A stretch of DNA of 44,050 nucleotides from an uncultured Lachnospiraceae bacterium (GTDB taxonomy: Bacteria; Bacillota; Clostridia; Lachnospirales; Lachnospiraceae), in the NCBI GenBank assembly GCA_947305245.1, contig CAMZDG010000024.1:1-44050 (forward strand), written 5' to 3'. The position numbers and the translations under genes were made by a program. The notes under the pieces are model-generated. The model did not search any database. It saw only the letters and a list, made by a program, of their open reading frames with translations, and had not been told where the DNA came from. This document shows, one piece after another, positions 18,749-25,974 of this stretch. The number at the start of each line of letters is the position of its first letter. Position 1 is the first letter of the stretch.

Positions 18749-19423
18749 CTACTGCTCCAGCTTTTCGTAGGATACGGACAGGACGTTCATCTCAAAGATC
18801 TCGTTGGTCATTTTCACAAAGTAATCCTCGCCGAGGCCGGAGCCGACCTTGACGTTGACCCGGAACTTGTCGGGAGTGATGCTGTTTACGGCGATGGAAT
18901 TCACGGTGTTATGATCCCCCGTGACCTTGTTGTAGATGGCTTCCTTGATGGTGCCCACCTGTTCCTTCAGGCAGACGATGTTGATGAGATAAGCGTTGCT
19001 GTCGTTGTCCACAAGCACGGGAATGGGCTTGATCTTCTTGGCGGTGATATTGAGGAGCAGATTGAGCAGGATCAGGAAGAACGTGATGATAAAGGCGTAC
19101 TTGAAATATCCGTACGCGACCAGAATGCTGATCCCGGCAGTGCTCCATAAGGTGGCACTGGTATTGAGGCCGTTGACGGTGAAGCCGTTTTTAAAGATCA
19201 CGCCGCTGCAAAGGAAACCGATCCCCGTCACGATATTTGCGGACATCCTGATGTCGGGATAGCCGAGCAATATTTCGATCAGGCAAAAAGAGAACGTGCC
19301 GACGGCGATCAGAAAGGTGGTCTTGATCTCTATGTGGTGGCCTCCGATCTGCCGCTCTAATCCGATCAGCAATCCTATCACGGCCACGGTGGCCAATCTG
19401 ATGATCAATTCTTGTATTGTCAT
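18749..19423 (-). CDS. MgtC/SapB-family membrane protein
   Basis: 224 residues from the ATG at 19423, preceded by AAAGGGGGC. The frame is open for another 108 nt upstream, but that part covers the leader and promoter. The N-terminal MgtC domain has four to five helices with the family's hallmarks GLLIGLERQ and GIGFLCSGVIFKNG. Next comes NTSATLWSTAGISILVAYGY, then a cytoplasmic ACT-like C-terminal domain of about 80 residues. The family affects magnesium homeostasis and membrane ATPase activity and is not a proven transporter. The gene stands alone between its own promoter and a shared terminator. Confidence 0.88.
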   Translation of the reverse strand: MTIQELIIRLATVAVIGLLIGLERQIGGHHIEIKTTFLIAVGTFSFCLIEILLGYPDIRMSANIVTGIGFLCSGVIFKNGFTVNGLNTSATLWSTAGISILVAYGYFKYAFIITFFLILLNLLLNITAKKIKPIPVLVDNDSNAYLINIVCLKEQVGTIKEAIYNKVTGDHNTVNSIAVNSITPDKFRVNVKVGSGLGEDYFVKMTNEIFEMNVLSVSYEKLEQ

Positions 19424-19493
19424 ACGCTTGCCCCCTTTTACGGTTTTTAAGCGAAAATCCAATCCTTGCAAAAAACATTGTTCTCCTAATTTG

Positions 19494-19522
19494 ACTATAC
19501 AAAAATAAGCGGGATTGGTCAA
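19494..19522 (-). promoter_or_regulatory. Sigma-A promoter of the mgtC-like gene
   Basis: Minus strand: -35 TTGACC (19517-19522), a 17-bp spacer, and -10 TATAGT (19494-19499). The leader to the ATG is about 60 nt and contains a second, out-of-frame AGGAG plus ATG at 19478. Confidence 0.8.
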
Positions 19523-19557
19523 GCTTTGCATTTACTCCATCAAGTTTTTTTATGGAA

Positions 19558-19586
19558 TTGACCGTACTTTTTACTTTTGATATACT
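19558..19586 (+). promoter_or_regulatory. Sigma-A promoter of the tRNA-ligase/TIR operon
   Basis: -35 TTGACC (19558-19563), a 17-bp spacer, and -10 TATACT (19581-19586). Transcription would begin near 19593, only about 20 nt before the ATG, which leaves no room for a T-box leader. Confidence 0.82.
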
Positions 19587-19612
19587 AAAAGGCGAAAGGA
19601 TGGTTATTACCC

Positions 19613-21586
19613 ATGTATGATAAAAGGATCAGACCAGATGAAAGGCCCGTTTTCCCCAAGCGCTGCGTGATCACGGGCGGTATGCCATATGGCAATAAGG
19701 AACTACATTTCGGACACGTGGGCGGCATGTTCGTGCATGCGGACGTGTTTGCGAGATTTATGCGTGACAGGATCGGGAAGGAGAACGTGATCTTTGTCTC
19801 CGGCACGGACTGCTACGGTTCTCCCGCCCTCGAAAGCTACCGAAAGCTAAAGGAGGCAGGATATCAGGAATCCATTGAGGATTACGTGCGCTCCAATCAT
19901 GAAAAGCAGAAGGAGACGCTGGATGCTTATCGGATCAGTCTGAATTATTTCGGCGCGTCCGCGCTCGGCGAGGCGGGCAAGATCCATACGAAGACCTCGG
20001 CGGAAATCTTCAATCGGCTGTATGAAAAGGGCTATCTGGAAAAGCTTTCCACGCCGCAGTTCTTTGACGAGGAGCTGGGCGTATTCCTGAACGGCCGTCA
20101 GGTCGTGGGGCGCTGTCCCATTGAGGGCTGTACCAGTGAGAAGGCCTATGCGGACGAATGCTCCCTTGGGCATCAGTATATGCCCAGCGAGTTGATCGAT
20201 CCCGTCAGCGTCCTTTCCGGAAAGAAGCCGACCTTTGTGAACGTGACGAACTGGTATTATAAGCTGGAAGACGACATTGATTATTTGAAGGGTTGCATCA
20301 ACGAGCTTCGCGCAAACACCAACCGCCGCAAGTTCGAGATGCTGATCATTGATGAGTTCCTCAATAAGCCCGCCGTGCATATTCCCAAGAAATATCTTGA
20401 GGGCATGGATCAGGACGCGCTTCTTGCGAGGTTCCCCGAGCATGAGCTGGTCGACGAGGAGAAGAGGAAATCGCTTCTTTGCGTGTTTCGCTCGCTGGAT
20501 GACAGAGACCTTGCAAGGAAGGTGCTGGAGGAGGCTGGCGTGCATTATACGGCCGGCAAGACCCTGGTGCCCTTCCGGCTTTCCGGAAACGTGGAGTGGG
20601 GCGTTCCCGTCCCCGAGGTGGAGGGAGAAAAGGACCTGACCTTCTGGGTATGGCCGGAGTCCCTCTGGGCGCCCATCTCCTTTACGAAGGCGTATTTGGC
20701 CTCCAAGGGCGCGGACGAGGACGAGTGGCAGAAGTGGTGGAATGATGACGAAGCCTTTGTATATCAGTTCATCGGTGAGGATAACATTTATTTTTATTCC
20801 ATCGCTGAGATGGGCATTTTCCATGCGCTCGGGAACCTGAAGGCGCCGCACATTATCCCGAACAGGCACATTTTATTTATGGACACGAAGGCCAGCAGCA
20901 GCTCGGAGATCAAGCCGCCGATGGCAGCAGAGCTTCTTTCCCATTATTCCGTGGATCAGCTGCGCATGCATTTCATCAGCCTGGGACTTTCCAATAAGAG
21001 CACGGGCTTTAAACCGCAGGTCTACCTGCCGGAGGAGCAAAGGGAGGGGCTTGATCCCGTGGTCAAGGAGGGCAACCTTCTGACCAACGTATACAATCGC
21101 CTGATCCGTTCCTGCTTCTATTCCACGCAGGCTTCCTTTGACGGCGTGCTTCCCGAGGGCGAGGTATCCGAAAGGATGCGTGCGCTCGCCGAGAAGAACG
21201 TGCTGGAGTATGAGAGGCACATGTATAATCATGATTTCCACAGGATTTCTTATACCTTGGATGATTATATCCGTGAAGTGAACAAGAACTGGGCGGCCGT
21301 CAGCCGTGAGGCAGATAAGACGGGCGATCTCGAGATGAAGCGTCAGCTCCTCGTAGACACCTGGTATTCCTGCAAGGTCATGGCGGTATTGTTCCATCCG
21401 ATCGCGCCGGACGGCTGCGAGATGTTCCGTGAATATATCAATTTTGATGAATCCCTTTGGAACTGGGACCTGATCTTAGAGCCACTGACCGCGTATGTTT
21501 CGGATCTGAAAACGCACCAGCTGGAGTTCCTGGAGCCGAGAGTGGATTTCTTTAAGAAACCGGAATGGCAGTTTGAGAAAGAGTAG
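19613..21586 (+). CDS. Divergent methionyl-tRNA synthetase-like class I tRNA ligase
   Basis: 657 residues. The class I catalytic core is clear: a HIGH variant H32-F-G-H35, GTDCYG where MetRS has GTDEHG, a zinc-knuckle relic CPIEGC and CSLGH (Cys spacing altered), and NVTNWYYKLE. The second signature, normally KMSKS, reads K426-A-S-S-S, so the second Lys needed for efficient adenylate formation is missing. No EMAP-like C-terminal tRNA-binding domain is seen. It is most like MetRS but may be a paralogue with a changed or lost aminoacylation role. Driven by its own promoter, it is followed after 6 nt by the TIR gene. Confidence 0.8.
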   Translation: MYDKRIRPDERPVFPKRCVITGGMPYGNKELHFGHVGGMFVHADVFARFMRDRIGKENVIFVSGTDCYGSPALESYRKLKEAGYQESIEDYVRSNHEKQKETLDAYRISLNYFGASALGEAGKIHTKTSAEIFNRLYEKGYLEKLSTPQFFDEELGVFLNGRQVVGRCPIEGCTSEKAYADECSLGHQYMPSELIDPVSVLSGKKPTFVNVTNWYYKLEDDIDYLKGCINELRANTNRRKFEMLIIDEFLNKPAVHIPKKYLEGMDQDALLARFPEHELVDEEKRKSLLCVFRSLDDRDLARKVLEEAGVHYTAGKTLVPFRLSGNVEWGVPVPEVEGEKDLTFWVWPESLWAPISFTKAYLASKGADEDEWQKWWNDDEAFVYQFIGEDNIYFYSIAEMGIFHALGNLKAPHIIPNRHILFMDTKASSSSEIKPPMAAELLSHYSVDQLRMHFISLGLSNKSTGFKPQVYLPEEQREGLDPVVKEGNLLTNVYNRLIRSCFYSTQASFDGVLPEGEVSERMRALAEKNVLEYERHMYNHDFHRISYTLDDYIREVNKNWAAVSREADKTGDLEMKRQLLVDTWYSCKVMAVLFHPIAPDGCEMFREYINFDESLWNWDLILEPLTAYVSDLKTHQLEFLEPRVDFFKKPEWQFEKE

Positions 21587-21592
21587 GCAATC

Positions 21593-22936
21593 GTGGCAAA
21601 GGTATTTATCAGTTATGCATACTTGAATAAGGATCTGGCCGACGACGTGGTTCAAAAGCTCGAATCAAACGGCGTGGCTTGTTGGTATGCACCCAGAAAC
21701 ATTGCGCCGGGACAGGAATGGGTGACGGCGATCAATGATGCCATTGAAGAGGCGAGCATCTTCTTGCTGCTGTATACGGAGCAATCCAACGAGTCGCGTC
21801 AGGTGGCGAATGAGGTGGCGCTGGCGTTTAATGCCGGGAAGATTTTGCTGCCCCTTCGCATGTCGGAAGTGCCCATGAGCAACGAGATCAAGTATTACAT
21901 GACCAGGGTGCATTGGCTGGACGGCACGGCGCTTCCCAGGGAGCAGACATTGGAGCTTCTGCGAGACCGCGTGCAGGAGCTTTTGTGCGACAAGGCGCAG
22001 GCCGGCGGCGAAGGACAACCAGGAGCGCAAGGCGAAGGGGCGCAGACGAAGCCCAAAGCAAAGGGGATCCCCATGATCGTTTGGATTCTTCTGGCGTTGA
22101 TCCCCGTCGCAATCCTTCTTGCCATCTTATCGTTTACACTCCGCCTCTATCGGAATTATGATTCGAAGGCGCAATATCAGAGGGCGTGGACCCTCTGGGA
22201 GGACGGGCAGACCGTGATGGCACGGGAAGCCTTTGAGAAAGCGGCAAGGAATGGACATGCAAAGGCGCGGCTCGCCCTTGGGACCCTGCAGGCCGAGGAG
22301 CTTATCCGCGATGCAAAGGAAAGCACGGCGCAAGAGGAGCTCTTAGAACGCAAGGCAGCCCTTTGTGCGCTAGGTGAAGAGCTGGCCGCGAACGGATGCA
22401 CGGAGGGCAATTACCTGCTTGGCGTCTGCGCGGCGGAGGGCTTTGACGGGACGCGGGAGAAGGAAAAGGCCATTGCTTATTTTGAAAAGGCGGCGGCAGG
22501 GACGGAGAGCGCCTGGAAGCTTCGCAGCTATGGCTATCTGTGCGAATTGCACTCCGTCACGCAAGGAGACCTTCCCGCGAGCGAAGAGCGCGTCACGTTT
22601 TATGCGGAGGCTGCGGACAAGCTTCTGACGAGTCTTTCCTGGGACACCTACGAGCATTGCAGACGGTCAGGTGCGGAGGCGGGCATGGCATTTGCGGACG
22701 CCTGCACGCGGATCGGCGATGCCTGCAGAGAGCTTGGCATGGATGCGCAGGCGTTTCCTTGGTATGAGCGCGCGGCGGATGCAGGCGTTCCTTCCGCCAT
22801 GAATCAGCTCGGCCTTGCATATTTAAGGGGCGAGGGCGTCTCGGAGGACGCCATGCAGGCCAGGGAATGGTTTGAGAAGGCGGCTGCGGCCGGGGATGAA
22901 AATGCAGTGAAAAACCTGGAATATCTTCAAAAATAA
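21593..22936 (+). CDS. TIR domain protein with one membrane helix and Sel1-like repeats
   Basis: 447 residues with a GTG start 6 nt after the previous stop. Residues 1-125 form a TIR domain: VFISYAYLNKDLADDV, WYAPRNIAPGQEW, IFLLLYTEQSNES and a conserved Glu74 in the helix after it, the position of the catalytic Glu in TIR NADases. A charged linker leads to a transmembrane helix at about 160-185 (MIVWILLALIPVAILLAIL). The C-terminal half carries Sel1/TPR-like repeats, clearest in NQLGLAYLRGEGVSEDAMQA and AREWFEKAAAAGDENA. The architecture resembles sensing proteins of bacterial immunity or signalling; the trigger and partner are unknown. Confidence 0.87.
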   Translation: MAKVFISYAYLNKDLADDVVQKLESNGVACWYAPRNIAPGQEWVTAINDAIEEASIFLLLYTEQSNESRQVANEVALAFNAGKILLPLRMSEVPMSNEIKYYMTRVHWLDGTALPREQTLELLRDRVQELLCDKAQAGGEGQPGAQGEGAQTKPKAKGIPMIVWILLALIPVAILLAILSFTLRLYRNYDSKAQYQRAWTLWEDGQTVMAREAFEKAARNGHAKARLALGTLQAEELIRDAKESTAQEELLERKAALCALGEELAANGCTEGNYLLGVCAAEGFDGTREKEKAIAYFEKAAAGTESAWKLRSYGYLCELHSVTQGDLPASEERVTFYAEAADKLLTSLSWDTYEHCRRSGAEAGMAFADACTRIGDACRELGMDAQAFPWYERAADAGVPSAMNQLGLAYLRGEGVSEDAMQAREWFEKAAAAGDENAVKNLEYLQK

Positions 22937-22982
22937 TGCATGCCCATAAGAAAGCGGCAAGAATATCAGCGGAGGGACCGAA

Positions 22983-23735
22983 ATGATCTATCGCGACTTA
23001 GGCGACGAAATAGAACAGGAAGAAAATGACACTACCGTCATTATCAAGGATTTTATCAAGGCCATTTTTTACTGTGTCTTGATCCAGTTTATCAATTATT
23101 GTTTAAAGCTTCCGGCGATCCTCTCGATCCTGCCGCTGATGGCGCTCCTTTTAGCCTTTATGCTTTTTACCAGATATTGGAATAATAAAAAGCGCCAGTA
23201 TGCGTTTCTGATCCCTTTTGTGGCGGAGTATTTTGGATTCGTGCTATACTTTTATAACCGTGGACACCTGATGCTTTTGACGGCTTTTTGCATGACGGCG
23301 ATCCTCGCTGCTTGGGGCGTGGTCTGCATTGAGTGCTTTGTGAAGGAGAAAAAGCGAAACCTGATCGGGTTTCTTACGCTTGCGCTTGTCGCGCTGATCG
23401 CATATTTCCTGATCTGGAATTATTATTCCGCCAAGGCGCAGGCGAACGTCAGGAAAAATGCCGAGACGACGGCGATCTCTGAGAGAGTTTCGATCGGGGA
23501 GCAGACGGATGCGCTTTGCAGGGAGCTGAACGTGGTGTTTTACGGAAAGGCGCGGCTGACCTTCCGCGCGCAGGAAGCGGCGCAGACGGCGTTAGAGCGC
23601 GGCGGTGTTTACCAAAGTCTCGACCAGGAGATGCGCGTCAATCTGTCTAAGGTGCAGGGAAAGTGGATCAGTTCTCTGTTCCGCGAGGCGCGAACACTCT
23701 CGGAAAATATGGAAAATATCGTGGAAAAAGAATAA
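22983..23735 (+). CDS. Unrecognised polytopic membrane protein of the TIR operon
   Basis: 250 residues, RBS GGAGGG 6 nt before the ATG. An acidic N-terminal stretch (about 20 residues) is followed by five or six hydrophobic helices between residues 25 and 155, then a soluble 90-residue tail (AETTAISERVSIGEQTD onward) predicted to be helical. I do not recognise the family. It starts 46 nt after the TIR gene and precedes the pseudo-helicase gene. That makes it a candidate membrane component of the same system. Confidence 0.75.
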   Translation: MIYRDLGDEIEQEENDTTVIIKDFIKAIFYCVLIQFINYCLKLPAILSILPLMALLLAFMLFTRYWNNKKRQYAFLIPFVAEYFGFVLYFYNRGHLMLLTAFCMTAILAAWGVVCIECFVKEKKRNLIGFLTLALVALIAYFLIWNYYSAKAQANVRKNAETTAISERVSIGEQTDALCRELNVVFYGKARLTFRAQEAAQTALERGGVYQSLDQEMRVNLSKVQGKWISSLFREARTLSENMENIVEKE

Positions 23736-23767
23736 ACAAAACAGGAAAACAAACGATAAATACATTG

Positions 23768-23804
23768 TCAGGCAAATTGCGCCTGATAAATGACACATAT
23801 GTCA
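23768..23804. repeat. Two small inverted repeats before the pseudo-helicase gene
   Basis: TCAGGC/GCCTGA (23768-23773 and 23781-23786) and TGACA/TGTCA (23791-23795 and 23800-23804) lie in the 103-nt gap. No T run follows, so a terminator is unlikely; an operator or attenuating hairpin is possible. Confidence 0.4.
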
Positions 23805-23838
23805 CTAACGAATGAACAAGATCGCAGGGGAGGAAGCC

Positions 23839-25839
23839 ATGGCAGCGGATGGAAAGAAGGATGCGGAGCAGATCCTAAAGGAGCTTTGTGAGAAGCAGGC
23901 GCAGGAAAACGGAAAGTATTATGAGGACGTAAAGCACGTCTATGAAAGCGTGCAGAAAGGCACTTTTTCCAAGCGCGACTGGCTTTGCGGCGCTTTGTGG
24001 GAATATCTGGAGCAAAATGAGACGCAGGAAGGGAAAAAGTCCGTGCCTGGAAGGAATATCACCTGGGCGGACGGAGACAATGAGGCGAATTTCCTTCGCA
24101 TGAATCAGGTGCTGAGCCTTGCGAACGCGCCCCTGGGCAAGTGGCCCACCAAGACGGCTTTCACCGTATGGCCGCAGGTGGAACTGAATCTCGTGACCGG
24201 CAAGGGAACGGAGGAAGTGTTCGAGGATACTGGAAAACTGATCGCCGCAACGGAGAGGACGGAGTCCGAGAAGGCCGGGATCTTAAAGGAGCTTCTTGCG
24301 GACACCGTGGTGGAGCGCGCCGCGCTGCTTGCCAAGTATGACAAGCCGGATGAGATGTTTGAGAGCTTCAACTTCTATCACGGAGAAGAAAATAATCATG
24401 CCTATGCGGAATATCCCGCAAAGTGGCATCGTATCCGCGATGAGCGCGTGACGGAGCAGTCCATGGTGCTTGCTTCCAATGAGGTGAAATCTCTGGATAA
24501 GCTCTGCGCGGATCTTTCCAAGAAGGAAAAGACGCTGGGTCTTTTGGCGTGTGACTTAAGCAGTGATGCGCAGAGAAAGGCCTTTTATGAAAAGACGCTC
24601 GAGCCCATGATCGCGCAGTTTCGCAAGGCGGATCTCGCCGCGGAGCGCCTTCCCAAGTATCAAAAGGCGAGAGAGGCATTCCTTGCACAGTATGAGCTAG
24701 TCCGTGACCAGCAAGAAAAGCTTGGCGCGTTGCAGCAGTCCCTTTTGAAGAATTGGAAGGAAGAGAAGCAGCGCTCGAAGAACCTGAAGGAAGCGGAGGC
24801 GGCGATCGATCACGCGAAGAAGGACGCAGAGACGGCAGAGGCGAACAGGAAGCCCTTATATGAACAGAGAGATCGCCTCGTGGCTGATCTGGAGGAGCTG
24901 GAAAAGGACATCGAGGAGACCGGCGCGGCGGCACAGCGTGCGAAGAATGAGTGGAATCAATATAATGAGACCATTCGGACGGGGTTTGATAAGGAGACCG
25001 AGCTTCGCAATTCCGTGAGCGGCCTCGCAAAGCTGTTCTCCAAGAAGAAATATGAAGCGGCAATGGAGCAGGCGGATCAGTTCCAGAAGGCTGCCATCGA
25101 GGCGCAGGAGAAGGCGCCTGCGGCCGAGAAGAAGATGAAGGAGCTCTCTGCAAAGTATGGGCAGTTAGAAGAGGTGCGAGTAAAGCTGCAGCGCGATCTG
25201 GAGAGTGTTTCGGACCGGCTGACGCAGCTTGGCAAGACGATCAATCAATCCAATGCCATGATCACGCGCAGGCAGGAGGACGCGGAGCAGGTGCGCCATG
25301 CGCTCGAAGCCGTGGAGAAGGAGCGAAAGGAAATCCTTGGCCAGTGGGAGAAGGAGGAAGGTTCGCATAAGAGGACCCTCCTTGACGTGGCGTACGTAAC
25401 GAATCTGTTTTCCCAGGATGAAAAGATCTCAGACCCCTGCAAGGCGGAGAATCCTTGGTTTACGCAGCATTATCAGAAGGAGCGCGAGAAGCTCTTTACC
25501 CTCGCCATGGAGATGAACAGGGCGTTCGTGGAAGCGTCGGAGTGCTGCATGGCAAATCTGGCGACCCTTGCCCAGTACTGGGGCCTTTGGAAGAAGAACG
25601 GCGAGGCGATCAAATTCCATGAGGCAGACTGCGCGGACACCGTTCCCACGCTTTGGCAGACGTTGTTTTTATTCCTTCCCGTGACCGGCGTGGAGCTTAC
25701 CAGCGTGGCTGAGCTTTTCCGGGACGTAAGAAAGCCTGGACAGATTGGCGCTTTGGCCATCGACAAGGCTGCCGACAAGGGGCCGGAGGCGATCATCGGC
25801 GCGACCTACCGAAGCAGACGCGCCATCGCCTTTGCATAG
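23839..25839 (+). CDS. Coiled-coil protein derived from an SF1 (AAA_11/12-type) helicase; motifs I and II destroyed, C-terminal RecA domain absent
   Basis: 666 residues from the ATG at 23839 (GGGGAGGA 4 nt upstream, better than the ATG at 23812). Three blocks fit a family of large bacterial SF1 helicases: APLGKWPTK, then VVERAALLAKYDKPDEMFESF, then SMVLASNE before a long coiled coil (residues about 225-530). The C-terminal block is LWQTLFLFLPVTGVELTSVAELF through IDKAADKGPEAIIGATYRSRRA. Where the helicases have Walker A GPPGTGKTT, this protein has E139-R-T-E-S-E-K145-A-G; where they have DEAG it has D642-K-A-A. It stops 24 residues later, before the second RecA domain. It should neither bind ATP normally nor unwind DNA. 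Confidence 0.72.
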   Translation: MAADGKKDAEQILKELCEKQAQENGKYYEDVKHVYESVQKGTFSKRDWLCGALWEYLEQNETQEGKKSVPGRNITWADGDNEANFLRMNQVLSLANAPLGKWPTKTAFTVWPQVELNLVTGKGTEEVFEDTGKLIAATERTESEKAGILKELLADTVVERAALLAKYDKPDEMFESFNFYHGEENNHAYAEYPAKWHRIRDERVTEQSMVLASNEVKSLDKLCADLSKKEKTLGLLACDLSSDAQRKAFYEKTLEPMIAQFRKADLAAERLPKYQKAREAFLAQYELVRDQQEKLGALQQSLLKNWKEEKQRSKNLKEAEAAIDHAKKDAETAEANRKPLYEQRDRLVADLEELEKDIEETGAAAQRAKNEWNQYNETIRTGFDKETELRNSVSGLAKLFSKKKYEAAMEQADQFQKAAIEAQEKAPAAEKKMKELSAKYGQLEEVRVKLQRDLESVSDRLTQLGKTINQSNAMITRRQEDAEQVRHALEAVEKERKEILGQWEKEEGSHKRTLLDVAYVTNLFSQDEKISDPCKAENPWFTQHYQKEREKLFTLAMEMNRAFVEASECCMANLATLAQYWGLWKKNGEAIKFHEADCADTVPTLWQTLFLFLPVTGVELTSVAELFRDVRKPGQIGALAIDKAADKGPEAIIGATYRSRRAIAFA

Positions 25840-25883
25840 ACGAAAGATCCCGCAAAAGAAGAGAAAAGTTGCACATAATATAA

Positions 25884-25912
25884 TTGACGAATTCCCTCCG
25901 TAACGATAAAAT
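25884..25912 (+). promoter_or_regulatory. Sigma-A promoter of the CNB-NhaC fusion gene
   Basis: -35 TTGACG (25884-25889), a 17-bp spacer, and -10 TAAAAT (25907-25912). Transcription would begin near 25919, with a leader of about 56 nt. Confidence 0.75.
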
Positions 25913-25974
25913 AATGGTGTATGTTATTTGTCACGTAACCATTAGAAATACTTATCGATGCGGGGGGAATCATT

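Noticed and set aside
19587..19612. T-box leader for the tRNA-ligase gene
   Set aside because: The distance from promoter to ATG is about 20-25 nt, too short for a T-box.
25840..25974. The missing C-terminal helicase half encoded in another frame after 25839
   Set aside because: No frame shows the GDP-Q or later SF1 motifs; the next gene is an unrelated CNB-antiporter.
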